Source: Parus major (taxonomy: Eukaryota > Chordata > Aves > Passeriformes > Paridae). From it: a DNA stretch of 64,000 nt. This document shows, piece after piece, positions 37,203 to 48,766 of the stretch. A model generated the notes under the pieces. It had not been told where the DNA came from. It ran no database searches and worked only from the letters and a program-made list of their open reading frames with translations. Made by a program: the position numbers and the translations under genes. The DNA lies in NCBI RefSeq assembly GCF_001522545.3, contig NC_031773.1, positions 42,019,494-42,083,493 of the forward strand, given 5' to 3'. The first letter of the stretch is position 1, and each line of letters begins with the position of its first letter.

Positions 37203-40200
37203 GTAAGAAAAGACGTGTAAAGGGAGAAAATGTGATTTATTTCTATCCTGTTGTGTTGCAGGTCCAAGCTCATTGGTGTGGAAACGCAAGTCCAGCACAT
37301 TGTCTAGTCTGACATCTGTGCATCCAGCAAACAGGTAGCAATGCTGAGCTATTTGAGATAATGCTTTTATCAAGACAGAAAAAAGATGCATTCCTACACT
37401 GCTAATCAATCTTTCAGTTAAACATGAGACAATGAGAAAGAATGAAGGAAAGTGAGGGGCAGTGCAGGTGGTCTTGCAGGTGGGAATGGTAAAGTCATAT
37501 CTAAGAACTTCGGGAAGGTTGGGGAAGGAGGCAAAGATTCATGTGTCCTTCTCACAGGAAAGGGGTGAAAAAAGTAAAGCTCAATGGAGTGAAACTGGGT
37601 AGGAGGTGGCACATTACATGAAGTTTTCCATTCAGTCACTTCCAGTCCAGCTAAAAATCCATAAATATGCTGTATGTGGAACAAGTTAGCTTTTCATTAT
37701 TCACAATTTAGGCCTTTAATTTCTCATTATCTTTCCTACATAGTGGCATATATAGCTTGCTCTCAACAGAACTTACTTTGTCTTTCTGTTCTTGTTTGAG
37801 TCTGACTTTTATACTTTGCATATAAGGGGTCAAGTTAGACGTCTGCTATTTTGACAAGCACCAGAAAAACCAAGGGTCTGAAAAAAAAAGGGGAATGAAC
37901 AATCTGTAATCTCAGCCTCGAGTATTTGCCACAAATACAGTATTTTCTAAGTGGAAATATGTCTACAATACATCCTTGAGAAGGGGCTAGGAGAGCTTCT
38001 CAGGTCAGAGCTCTCAGCTCTAACAGGCATTCTGGCCACTCCCTTACTCCACACTGAGATAAATGCCAAGGTGTGAAATCCCATCATTCCATGCTTGCAA
38101 TTTCAGGCAGAAAGAAAAGGGGAATCATGAGGCAAGAAGGGGAATTTCAAAGTGTCCAACCAACTCCCTAGTCTACAGTGTTAGGGACAGGACTGCAGGG
38201 AGTATCCATGCCTGCTCTGCAGGCTGGAGATGATCACTGTGACCTTGTCTCTGACAGCACCAAGCCAGTGCTGTAGTGGGTTATCTGCTACTACAGTCAG
38301 AGACAAATTGCTTTTGTCCTGATGGTAGTTTTCTGTAATTCTGCTCAACCAAAAGAGTTTTCACCCTTTTCTACATAAGTTAAACCATGCCCAACACTAA
38401 CCACACTGCAAGGATGCAGAAATAGCAATAACATCATGGGTTAGACTTGCAAAACTTGTTTCATGGTTCCGTCCCAAATATCAGTGAATTGTTTGTGGGA
38501 AGGGTGAGGTAGAAACATGATGCTTCAGTAGATAACCCAAGCTGAGTAATTTATTACAAGGCATGAGCTTCCACTTGCACCCATCCTGTGCTTCCTGGTT
38601 TTCTTATATACATAAATAAAGCAAGTTTCATTGTAGCTTTGGCAAGCCTGGCAAATCTTTCCAGCAGAAGATTTTCAATTTTCCTTAGCAGCTCTGCCAG
38701 TAAGTGCACCCACTGAAAAGATAACAGAATGTTTGTAAGGAAAGGGTGACAGCAGAGTAGCAGTCCTAATATCCTTCTCCAGACATGCCCTTCAGCCACC
38801 AGAAAACTTCTTATGCTGGGAAATTTTAAAAGCAGGGGATACAGCTGACAAAGATCAAGGGGGACATGGCAATGTAAAGGGCAGCCAGAAGAGAGAGGTA
38901 TTGGGCATAGAACTGATGACCAAGCTGAATCTTCAGAAGAAAGTTTAAGATTTATTGATTGAAAGACTGAGGCAGTACCATAATGATATAGAAATACATG
39001 TTGGAAGATAGTGTTAAGCATTTTAAAAGGCTCTATATCTCAACTAGGAAGCAATGTTTCTAGAAAAAAACTGTCAAATTTCTTTCCTTCCAGTCAGTGT
39101 TTCCTTTGTCTCACTAATTAAACTGTCTCCTCATACTGAGACAAACACTGTAAAGCTGTTGCTACTTCTAGGCACACTGAGCACAGTAAAAAGCCAAAGT
39201 AAAAAGCATCTTAATACAACAATACTGCAATCAGAGTGTATTTAACTCTTTGTATCCAGTTTATACTTGCATGGAATACATTTTAAAAGGCAAAGTTTGA
39301 AAAGCAAGTATGTAATGGAAATTGCTTTTGTTAGAACCGTTTTCTCATTTTCCTTCTGTTTTCTGAATATATTGTATTATTTAAATACCTTACAAGATAC
39401 ACAGTGTTGTCCCTCAATTTAAATCCTGGCAAAAGAGCATTAGAAAAAGTGACAAGACTATTATTCAAACGAAAGGGTCACACTAGTGGCTTGTTACTTC
39501 ATTTTCATGACAAAGATTGCATATGACATTTAATACCCAACATCTTTCAAGAAATATAGTGAAGTGCTCCACCATTTTGACCTTTTCTTGGGTCTTTATT
39601 TCTGATTGGCTCATCCTTTCCTCTCTTTCCCAGGCATTATGGCCCCATCAATCAAGGAAACAGAGATTACAGTCCACTCTGAAACAATGCATATTTAAAG
39701 GAGGAACCATTAGGCTCCACATCTTCTGCGCCTTGAAGTTGTTACAAATAGGTCATTGGAAAATGTTTCCTTTTAATTATTTTTCTCCAGCCTATTGCAA
39801 CAAATTATACAATTATATAAATAATAAAATCTTCAGGATTGGCAGAGATAGTGTGTCCACAGCACCTAACAACATCCCTAGGCAACGGGTTTGCATGAGG
39901 AATGGATTTGGCACGACTAAAACAAGAATGCTCACTGAGGGGCAGCGGCTTTTGTTCATTTCCAGATCAACCTTTGTGCTACAGCAGATTTCTTTCTCTT
40001 TTGTTCTCACTCCCTTTCTGCCTTCTCTCTGTATATTTTGGGAGGAGGGCAGGCAAAATTGAAGTAACTCTTTGAAAATATCCACCTGTAAAAAGTATTA
40101 ATTAGTAACACCTAGTTCTTTGGAGGCAGTTTTCAACCCAAAGAGATCTCAAAGCACTTCCCAGAAGTGGCAAGGGGTATTTTTAGGAACTCCCTGTGAT

Positions 40201-40847
40201 ACAGAGTACACTGTGGAGCGAAGAGTGGAATACAATATTCCACATTTCCCATGCTGAGTGCTCCCTAGGAACCAAAATCATTACTGAAATTGCACTGATA
40301 AAAACACGCATTTGGGTTTGTAGGAAGGTAACAGGAAACAAAGAGGAACACCACAGAGGACCACCTGCTTCTCCTTTATTCACTGTTGCTGTATTTCCTC
40401 ACAAAAGACACAGTGAGTTGAAAACTGCAATTCACAGCAATGACAAATAGATCAAGGGGTTTATGGTCACTAGTGACTGGCATCAGCTCTGAATTGTGCT
40501 CTGTGCTGACCAAATTCTCAGCCACGACACTGAAGATATAGTGAGGTACCATTGAAGCCGCAGCTCAGCACACAAATTGGATTACATTCATAGGGAGGAG
40601 GAAAGGAGCAGAGATAGGAAATGGACAAATAAGAACTTGAGGGAGGGGATTTTCAAAAATGCACAGACAGCTACAAAGAGAGTCTGACTGAAAAACATCA
40701 ATCTGAAATAGGGGGGGGAAAAAAAGAAACCCCAGGTTTTTCATCATTGCCTATGCAGAGTCAGCAGCATGCACATGCCATGGATACAGCCTTGCAGTGA
40801 GGGCTCAATTTGGTCTTAAGTGTAGTCATCTATGACATGCTGGACTG

Positions 40848-40885
40848 TGTATGGACTTAAACCCTGTGGGGTTTAAGGACATACA
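40848..40885. repeat. Compound hairpin with tandem G-A mismatch
   Basis: The outer stem TGTATG (40848-40853) pairs with CATACA (40880-40885). The inner stem CTTAAACCC (40856-40864) pairs with GGGTTTAAG (40869-40877) around a 4-base loop TGTG. Between the stems GA faces GA, which in RNA can form tandem sheared G-A pairs, so the whole 38-nt element could be one continuous helix. Confidence 0.85.
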
Positions 40886-41202
40886 GTAATCTGTATGAGC
40901 AGACTGTGATGTTGCATGAGAGCCAGCCACAGCTACAACAAGGGCAGGACCAAGTGAGTGAAGTGGGAGCTCTCTTCTTCTCTCCCTTGGTTGCTCAGTC
41001 TTTGCTAGTCTGGAAGCACAAGAGTCACTGGCTCTTCCAGAAAATGCCAATACTGTTCACTGTCTGCTTTCTGTCTGAGTTAGGGTGAAGGATCTCCAAG
41101 AATTACTTTTAAAACTTGAACTTTACTAGAAATCTTGTTCTTCAAAACAAATTTCTTCATGAAGACTTGTTAGGCTGGATAAAATTTTCAGCTCAAATTG
41201 TT

Positions 41203-41228
41203 GAGTTTCAAGAGTTTCAAGAGTTCAA
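41203..41228. repeat. 9-bp tandem repeat, 2.9 copies
   Basis: GAGTTTCAA occurs at 41203-41211 and 41212-41220, followed by GAGTTCAA with one base missing. Confidence 0.9.
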
Positions 41229-42516
41229 CAGCCAAAATACTCTGAAAAGAGCACTCAGCTGAGATTTTGGAGGTTTTAGCTCAAGCATGCTAACCCTGGT
41301 CCAAAAATAGAACCTTTAACTTAAATTATGGGGTACAGGCTAATCCTTGCTGATGTGTTGACCTCCTCTTATCTTTCTCCACCAAAAAAATAAACAGCCA
41401 AAGCCCAAAAAATCCAACCCAAAAATAAATATTCAAAATAATTATATGCCTTATTCTCCGTTTGTTTCAGCACTACAATGTGGCTGGTTTTTCTGCTGGA
41501 TTTCCATTAAGGGAAATTTTTTGTGCACATTTTATGCATAGAACAAATGTTCTTGTTGCTTGCTCACTTCTCAAGTTGATGGAAAACATCATCTGAAGTT
41601 CCAAAAATCAACACAGCCTTCAACACTCAACATTTTCTATCATCTCTCTTTCTGCTTTACATCCAAGAGCTATCTTTTTATTAATACATTGCTTACTGTT
41701 CCCCAGGTAATAATATCTTAGTCCCTTCAAAAATAAAAAATTAATCAGAAGAGATGTTAAAACTTTTCTTGACCTTAGAAACCGCCTGTCCTTTTATTTT
41801 TCCATTAAAATACTGTTCAAGAGATGAATTAACTTTGTTTCCTGAGGCATATTTATTTTTTCATTGTTGCTTTTATAATTTCTGTGTTTCTGTTTGGTCA
41901 AGTTGTTTGCTGAAGGTGGTTTTCAGACCATTTTTTCAGACTGGGTAAACAAAGTAATCAATGTTGTGAGTGACAATCTTGTCATGAAAAGGTTTTTCTC
42001 CAAGGAAGGTTTATGTGTCCTTCACTAGATAGGGGACTTAATCTAACAGTGCAAGCTTAACCAAGTTTTTAGTTAAAAATTCAGGTAACTATTGTGGGAA
42101 TTCATTCAGGAACTGGATCCCCTCAGCCAAGTGTGGTGACTACCAGCTCTCCTGTATTTGACAATGTGCTTTTTGAACCCCAGGTGTAGTTATCTCATGT
42201 ATCCCAGCATTCACCCACCAGCAAAGTTCATCATTCAAGTTTTATTTTGGGCCCCATTCTCCCTGCGTCTTGAGTGCCACAGGTCCTGGAGAGGTGTCCT
42301 GGGCAGGGCAAAGGCTTGGCAGAGCAGCAGTGTGCCTGCCCACTCCTGGAGCAGGGACAGGGGGAGCCTTCCCCAAAACTCCACACAGGAACAGATGCTG
42401 AACCTCTTCCCTGCAGCTCCAACAGCCAAGGATAGAGACTGTCTGGGCTCTGAGGTGAAAAGTGTAAAGCACAACTTATTTTCTTTCTTTCTTGCAGCAT
42501 ATTTTCTTTTGCTTAG

Positions 42517-42574
42517 TTTGGGTTTTGTTTTGGTTTTTTTAGTGGTTTTGCTTTGTTTTGGTTTGGTTTCGGTT

Positions 42575-42605
<31 letters not shown>
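42517..42605. repeat. TTTTG-type T/G low-complexity repeat
   Basis: Imperfect GGTTTTG and GTTTTT units run into a purer TTTTG array at about 42574-42605. It lies at the end of a 147-codon frame (ATG at 42164) and supplies that frame's phenylalanine, leucine and valine run. The apparent hydrophobic tail is therefore a repeat artefact and not a membrane segment. Confidence 0.95.
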
Positions 42606-45149
42606 AACTACAACATAATTTATGTGGAACACTCTGGGGTTTGATAGCACTCAGCCTGCAGGCTCATGCCTGAGAATGCACCTAAGCATAAATTATTGCA
42701 CAATAATTCAAGCCCTGTCTGGTCTTATTGCTTAATAAAATTCACTTTGTGATATGAACCCAAATGTCTTGAAATGAAATTGCCCTTTTCCAAGAATTCA
42801 ACTAAAAGAAAAATAACCCAAACCATCAACAAAAAAAAAGTTTTTTACAAGTGAGGTAAATATAACTCTTTTTCATCTCAAAACTTTTTTTTCTTTTTTC
42901 AGAAGCCAGCAACTTAGTTGCTTTTGTTCTGCAAGTAATGTGAGAAGCCTCTTAATACATGCTCTGGTTTCATCATTCAGAAGCAAAGCAAAACCAGAAA
43001 GTTGCATGTGTTCCTGGATTTTACCTTTAATGAAAAATACCCTTTCTACAGTATTTTTTAGCACCAGCAGTAAAAGGAATAGTACAGTGTTCTGAAGAAA
43101 ATATCTAGGAGACAGGAACTTCTCTGCCACCCACTTTTTAAAAAGTTCCCAAAATTAAAGTGGTGCTGGAGTTCCTCAGTGCTGTCTTAGTGACAAACCA
43201 GGGGGTCCCTGCTCCTCTTAAATTAAAATGTGTACAAAAACACACCAGCACGTAAGGAAACTCTAAGACTGCTGACAAGGAGTGTGAGCAAGACTGACTG
43301 AAGAAGCAGAGCCAGGCAATATCAGTTAGATTGACAGGAAGGCTTGAGAATTAAAGGTAGTAAAGCACTTGTGACAGGCAGCTTATTTGCTCTTTTAGGT
43401 CTGCAGGAATGTGGAAAATCTGGCCTTTTACTGGAGAAAGTTTCTCACAGGGTCCAAGTATACAGCCTTCTTCAGCTCAAGAAATTGTATTGGCTGCACA
43501 AAGACAGGTCAAGCAAAGAGTTTCTTATACATATGACTTGTAAGTTACAGAAATGCATTTCTATAGCACCTCAATGGAAAAGATGTATTTAATTCCCAGG
43601 CTAAAGCTCCAAACCTATGTTCATAATTTTGGGTGTTTTTATTTCTTGACTGGAATGATCCTCTCTCTCGCCAGATAAACAGTGATTACAGCACTCATAC
43701 CAATTCATGTCAAGGCAGGAAGATTGTTTAAAACAATCTATGTCATATTTAATACACTAAGCCTATGAGTGGTGCCATGGAGTTTATTTTGCAAATGCAC
43801 AAAATCTGCTTGCAATAAAAAGTCTGAGTCTGAAAGCAGATATTTATTAAGGTAGCCCTAAGGAACCACAACATAGTAACTACTGAGAAACACAACACAA
43901 AAAATAAATAGATGTCTAGAAGTGCTACTGAATGAAACAAAAAAAAAAAAAATAAAAGGCAAAAAAAAAGCAAGGGTGTCCTTTTGTCAACCTCTTTTAT
44001 GCACTGGAATGAAAAAAGTGCATTTGAATCAGAATCAAAGACAGAAAAACTGCTGGGTCTGCTCTCTACATGCCTTTGAACCGGCCTAAGCATGCCTCAG
44101 TCTAGCAGGGAGACGTGCATATACTAGCTTGAAGATTTCACAATCGTGAAAACTAAGGAGCCTTTAGTTTGTGTATTTTGTTTAGTTAAATTTAGCACCA
44201 TACATAACTTGTGAAAAAGGGTTTTGAACAAATCTCCATGTAGCTTTCAAAAGCAAGACAGAGAAACACTGACTGGTTCATCTTTCCAGTCAAGAGATTA
44301 GGAAAGCAAACAACTTTCCTTTAGGTACTGCTTTTTAAATGGGATCCTTTGAATGTAAACCCTACAAGATCTTCCTGTGGGCTTGCAAAAATTCCCTAGT
44401 GGACAAGAACTATATTCACTAGAATGTCCTGGTCACCGTTTTTGGGAGATGCCATGATACAATTATTAGTATCCATCCTCAGGTCTGGAGACAGGAGAAA
44501 CAGGGCAGTCAGTACAACTATGCAGTACAAAATAGTAATAATATGCTAATGCAAAACAGAAATAAGGACACAATTTCCACAATGGAGAAGAGTCCAATGT
44601 GAGTAGCTTGGAAATAACCAAAAACCTTGAACAGAATGAAGAAAAGAATTAGGTCACTGAGTCTGAGCCAGGAAAAAATACACACAAGAGGAAATTAGAA
44701 CAGCAGAAGCATTTCATATTAGCTCATCCAAAGATTTAACGTGCATGGGCAGCATTATGTTCTGTCTTCTGGAAAGCTATTATGGGCAGGAAAGATTCTT
44801 AGGAATTTCAATGCCATCTCCACAATGTAACCAGTCCTACCCAACAAATTACATATGTGGCAGTATACATATGATATGAGATAGCCTTTAAGCCTGAAAA
44901 CTGAAAGCTGAACTTGCCCTAATGAGAAACAGCACAAAGCCTGCTTGTTAACCCTTTTAATACTGTACATTGCACACAACCATCAAGATTGAAAATCTCC
45001 TCACTGCACATGCGGAAATTTATTTACGTTAACGTTTTAACACAATAAAATCACTGCCTCAGATGCTGGAAAGAAGTTTCTGTTGTTTCCAAGGACTTTT
45101 TTTAGGTTTTTTTTTTTTTTGCAGAAGGTGGATGCAGTATAGGGCATGA
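42606..45149. other. Unique non-coding sequence, no gene recognised
   Basis: AT-rich and stop-dense. A-rich runs lie at 43936-43969 (14 A, then 9 A) and a T14 run at 45107-45120. No open frame of note or recognised repeat body. Confidence 0.6.
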
Positions 45150-46300
45150 TAAGTAACAGCTTGTAGAAACCTTTCCCTGGTGCATGAAGGGTAATAAATG
45201 ATTGGAAACAATCTGCACAGAATTACGAAAGGAAAATTGTGTTTGTTCAGCCTGGTTGCCACCTGTGATGAAAGACTTGATAAGGGGAGAACAGTAAATT
45301 TACCTTGATTTCCATAAGGCTTTGGACATATTATTTCAGTGTCCTCAGAGCTGAGGAGATGTGAGGAGATGGATGGACACGAGCTTGGTGGGAAGAACTG
45401 CTGGACTGTTGTGCTTGAAGGGCTGTACTCAATGGTGCAAAGTACAGCTGGAGGCCAGTTATGAGTGTGTTCTGTGATTCAGTTCTGGGACAGTATATCT
45501 AACAGCAACCTGAGCATGTGAAGAAAGGCACCCTTAGCAGCCTCATGGGTGGCACCAAGCTGGAGGAAGCTGCTGACACGCTGAAAGGCAGGCTTGTCAT
45601 TCAAAAGGAGCCAAAGTCTGGAGAAATGAACGGGGCAGAAAGTCATGATGCTGAATAAAGGCAAGCACAAAGTCCACCTGAGGTGGAAAAATTTCATGCA
45701 GCAAGAGGGGCTGGGAGCTGTCTGGTTAGGTACCAGCTCTGCAGAAGACATTCTGGAGGATCACGGTGGACAAATTGAACATGAATTAGTGGATTATTAC
45801 TACAGCAGCAGGACAAGCAAGAAGTCAAAGGCAGTGTTTATTTCCTTTTGCTTATCACTCCTGAGCTGTTATCTGGAATATTCTGCATAGGACACTTTCA
45901 TACAAAGGCAAACCAGAGAGAGATCTCTGGAGGGCCAAAGAGAGAATAATGGCTCTAAAGCATAGAAGAGAGAAGCTAAAGGAACTGGAAAAATTTAGCT
46001 CAGAGAAAAGAGGCTTAAAGAGGACTGTCCACCACAGTCTAAAAGGGATCATAGAGGGCAATCCTCAGAGGTGCACAATATAAGGACAAAATCCAGTGAA
46101 TGATCACACACTTCAGAAAAGGACATTTTTAATAAGGGTGGTGGAGCACTGGATGAGGGGCTCTGAGAATAGTGGATTCTCTTTTCTTTGAGATCCAAAG
46201 TACTCACCTGTACAAGGCCCTGAGCAAGTTGACCTGACTTAGTGGGGATATGGACTAGGGTATCACTTTCTGACCTATTTTTTTCTATGGTTCTGTGATA
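45150..46300 (+). mobile_element. Degenerate CR1 retrotransposon fragment, about 1.1 kb
   Basis: The order of recognisable CR1 landmarks is preserved. The first is a GATAAGGGGAGA-CAGT segment followed by CCTTGATTTCCATAAGGCTTT (the DFxKAF part of the reverse-transcriptase domain), near 45280. Next come the GGCACCAAGCTGGAGG segment near 45550, an AAAGGCAAGCACAAAGT segment near 45656 and a CAGCTCTGCAGAAGAC segment near 45735. The latter encodes SSAED, matching the conserved SSAEKDL stretch. Then GGTGGTGGAGCACTGG near 46137 is followed by a TTCTATGGTTCTGTGAT terminus at about 46283-46299. Stops and frameshifts interrupt every frame, so it encodes nothing functional. The 5' part of ORF2 and ORF1 are absent. 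The left boundary is uncertain by about 100 bp. Divergence is clearly greater than in the copy at 28.3 kb. Confidence 0.85.
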
Positions 46301-48422
46301 CAAAATACTGTGTGCCTAAAAAGCCACAAGCCTGTGTCACACACAAACCCAGCTTCACTACCCTGGTGTATGGTTTACATCCCAGCAGAAAAACTCTTCT
46401 CACAACTAGTATCTAGTGATTATGGGAATGCCCATGCTTTTGGAAAAAGCAGCACCTATGAAGTGGTTGTAGCACTTCAAAGGCACTTTGAATTCACAAA
46501 TCTTATCTTGCAGGAGATATTCTAACCCCTGAGAAACTCACCTTAGTTCAAAAGAGACCTGCTCTGCAATTCATTTTCTGAAGCCTCTGTTGAAATAAGC
46601 CAACATACAAGAAAAAATGTAAGAGTTGCACAAGCAAGAGAACAAGTAGGGACTGACTCTATAGTCAATTGATTAAGGTACTGAATTAAGTGAAGAAAGA
46701 GCTGGTGACAATTAGAAAAGGGTAGGATGAGAAGTTGTCTGCTCCACTGCATATTCACGTGTTTTATAAGCAAGAACAATCAATTAAACTATCCAGGAAG
46801 AACAGGAAAACACCTACATCTTCTCTTCCAGCTGAGATAAATCTGCTTACCAGTTAATAATAATAAGGGAAAGAAATAGAAAGAAAGTGAGATCTTATGC
46901 TGAAGAGGCAAGAGAATTGTGTTCTGTCCCTTTTTCAGCCGTAGACTATTGATATTATACAAGGTCTGTCCCTCAAATCAGCATTTCACAGGCAGTGAGC
47001 CGCAACAGGAGTCCTTTTCTTGACACCCTGAGATTTAACACAGAGATCACTGGTCCATTTCCAAGTGTAACTGGAGCCAGTGTGAGCTGTGTTGTGAACA
47101 CAGGCTACAGCTCTTTAGTGCTCCCAGGACCACTCACTGACCAACTGCATGGAGTGCATCTGTCCATTCTCAGCTTCCAAAAGAGCATGGACTCCTCCAC
47201 AGTTTCTGCTGGGACTAGTTCCTGACCTAGCTTGACTCCTGTGCTCAGGAATTGCCAGAGGAATTGGTATGAGCCAAAACTATGTCAGGAACTGTTTTAA
47301 GAATCCAGAACAGGGTTTGAGTGATCAACGGAGCATAAGGCTTATGGCTACACATGGAAAAATAAGAAAAAGTAAAATATTGAATAAAGGTTGTGACGCA
47401 AATGCTGTCCTCCTCAGTTAGTATACATGTCTTTCCTCTGTTACCCTTCCAAGTTAGGCCTTCAAATCTTCCCCCTTTCCTCTCTTTTCTGAGCTGTTTA
47501 GTAGATGTGTGAAATAAGATCTCTGTGTGTTACTGATCAAGATGAGTAAGATACCCCATTAATCCTCCTGCCTGTCTTTATCTGTTGCAGCATTTTAAAC
47601 TTCTACACCAAAATCTTTGTGTAAGAACTCACTTCATAACATATTTTATAGCATGAAATACAGTCAGGACCCAACCCAGGCTAGAATTGCTTTATAATGA
47701 AGATTGCCAAAAATAATAACATTTTTGAACATTTTTGTGTGTGTTTCTAAGACAGATGTCTTGCTTTCAATTATCCCATTCTTTAATTTACACTTGGTTT
47801 TGTTTCAGTTCATGAAGTCTGTCTTATATATTTTTAATGCTGATTTAGATCGCCAAATGGGAAAAAAATCTTGCAGTTCCCTTGGTTCAGGGGATTTAGG
47901 ACTAGCTAGTGATTGAAGTATCTCTGAAATGTCTCTAATTTTTACCATTTTAGTAACAATTCCTATCAAGCAAAAGGAGACAGAAACACCAGCTTCTCTG
48001 TGTCAGGCTAACAGACCTCAAGCCTTTATACTGATTCCCAGTTTTCCCAGATTATATTCTTCTTGGAGCTGGCAAAGGCCCGGGTACAATGGACTTTTTC
48101 ATGCCTGTGTTACAGCTCCTTTGTGCTAACCTGCAGTGAGAAAGCTGACAGGGCACACATATTGTTGTGTGAATAAACACAGCCCCCTGTTGAATAAAGG
48201 GCTATCACTAATTTCTCTGTAAAAGGCATATTTGACTGTGACTTTAGACCTGCTCCACACTTTCCCATATGAATTAGCAGGCCTGAGAGACCCACCACAC
48301 GTGTCCCCAGTGCCTCGTGCTCCACAATGGAAACACATGCTTCCCTTAGTCAGAAATGCCTCACTCTGAAAGAAGAATCTTGCATGTGGATGGTGTAATG
48401 GAAAACCCTTTTGTAATAACAA

Positions 48423-48452
48423 TTGGCATTAAAAAATGCCAAATTTTTGGCA
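48423..48452. repeat. Overlapping inverted repeats of TTGGCA / TGCCAA
   Basis: TTGGCATT (48423-48430) pairs with AATGCCAA (48435-48442) around AAAA. The second arm also pairs, as TGCCAAA (48437-48443), with TTTGGCA (48446-48452). Two mutually exclusive hairpins thus share the middle arm. TTGGC/GCCAA are NFI half-site words, but spacing does not match the canonical dimer site. Confidence 0.8.
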
Positions 48453-48744
48453 AAATGAATTTTCAAAAAAAGGTTTGGGAAAAAATTTCAATCAAGGCTG
48501 CCAGCTGCTGTGAAATCAACAGAGGTGTGAGCCACATAGCTGGGGAGTCATCAGTTCAGAGATCAGGAATGTGTCAGCCTCAAAGTTGGGCATATCAGGG
48601 AGCCTTGAGAAGTAGAAGCCAGGCAGCTCAGGAGACCTAGCTGGCAGAAAGCATTGGCTTCTTTATTTTCAACATTTTTTTTCAGCAAAAAATACCTTTC
48701 AGCATGTTTTTGGCACAATCTAATCCTCATAAACCCACCAGAGA

Positions 48745-48766
48745 CACAACCAAATCACAACCAAAT
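48745..48766. repeat. 11-bp tandem duplication
   Basis: CACAACCAAAT occurs twice without a gap. Confidence 0.9.

Larger units (their letters stand above)
35430..42516. other. Unique non-coding sequence, no gene firmly recognised
   Basis: Mostly AT-rich DNA. It holds open frames of 155-179 codons from an ATG at 39021 (minus), 37300 (minus) and 39523 (plus). None shows a recognisable motif, signal peptide or neighbour logic, and I treat them as chance. A splice-signal cluster at 37.06-37.26 kb and hairpins at 36132 and 40848 are described separately. A GC-richer stretch lies at 42.25-42.47 kb. Confidence 0.55.

Noticed and set aside
36761..37300. 179-codon minus-strand frame starting at a true ATG
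   Set aside because: No recognisable motif, no coding-like phasing noticed, and it overlaps plus-strand splice-like signals. Treated as a chance run, though it is long enough to merit a database search.
38554..39021. 155-codon minus-strand frame rich in leucine
   Set aside because: Leucine, cysteine and phenylalanine richness comes from a purine-rich plus strand. No signal-peptide or membrane-protein pattern is convincing.
39523..40062. 179-codon plus-strand frame
   Set aside because: No domain and an unusual mixed composition. The longer version needs a TTG start. The opposite strand is also open over 39813-40085.
42164..42607. 147-codon frame with an apparent hydrophobic C-terminal tail
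   Set aside because: The tail is the TTTTG repeat, and the upstream part is open in several frames because of GC-rich composition.
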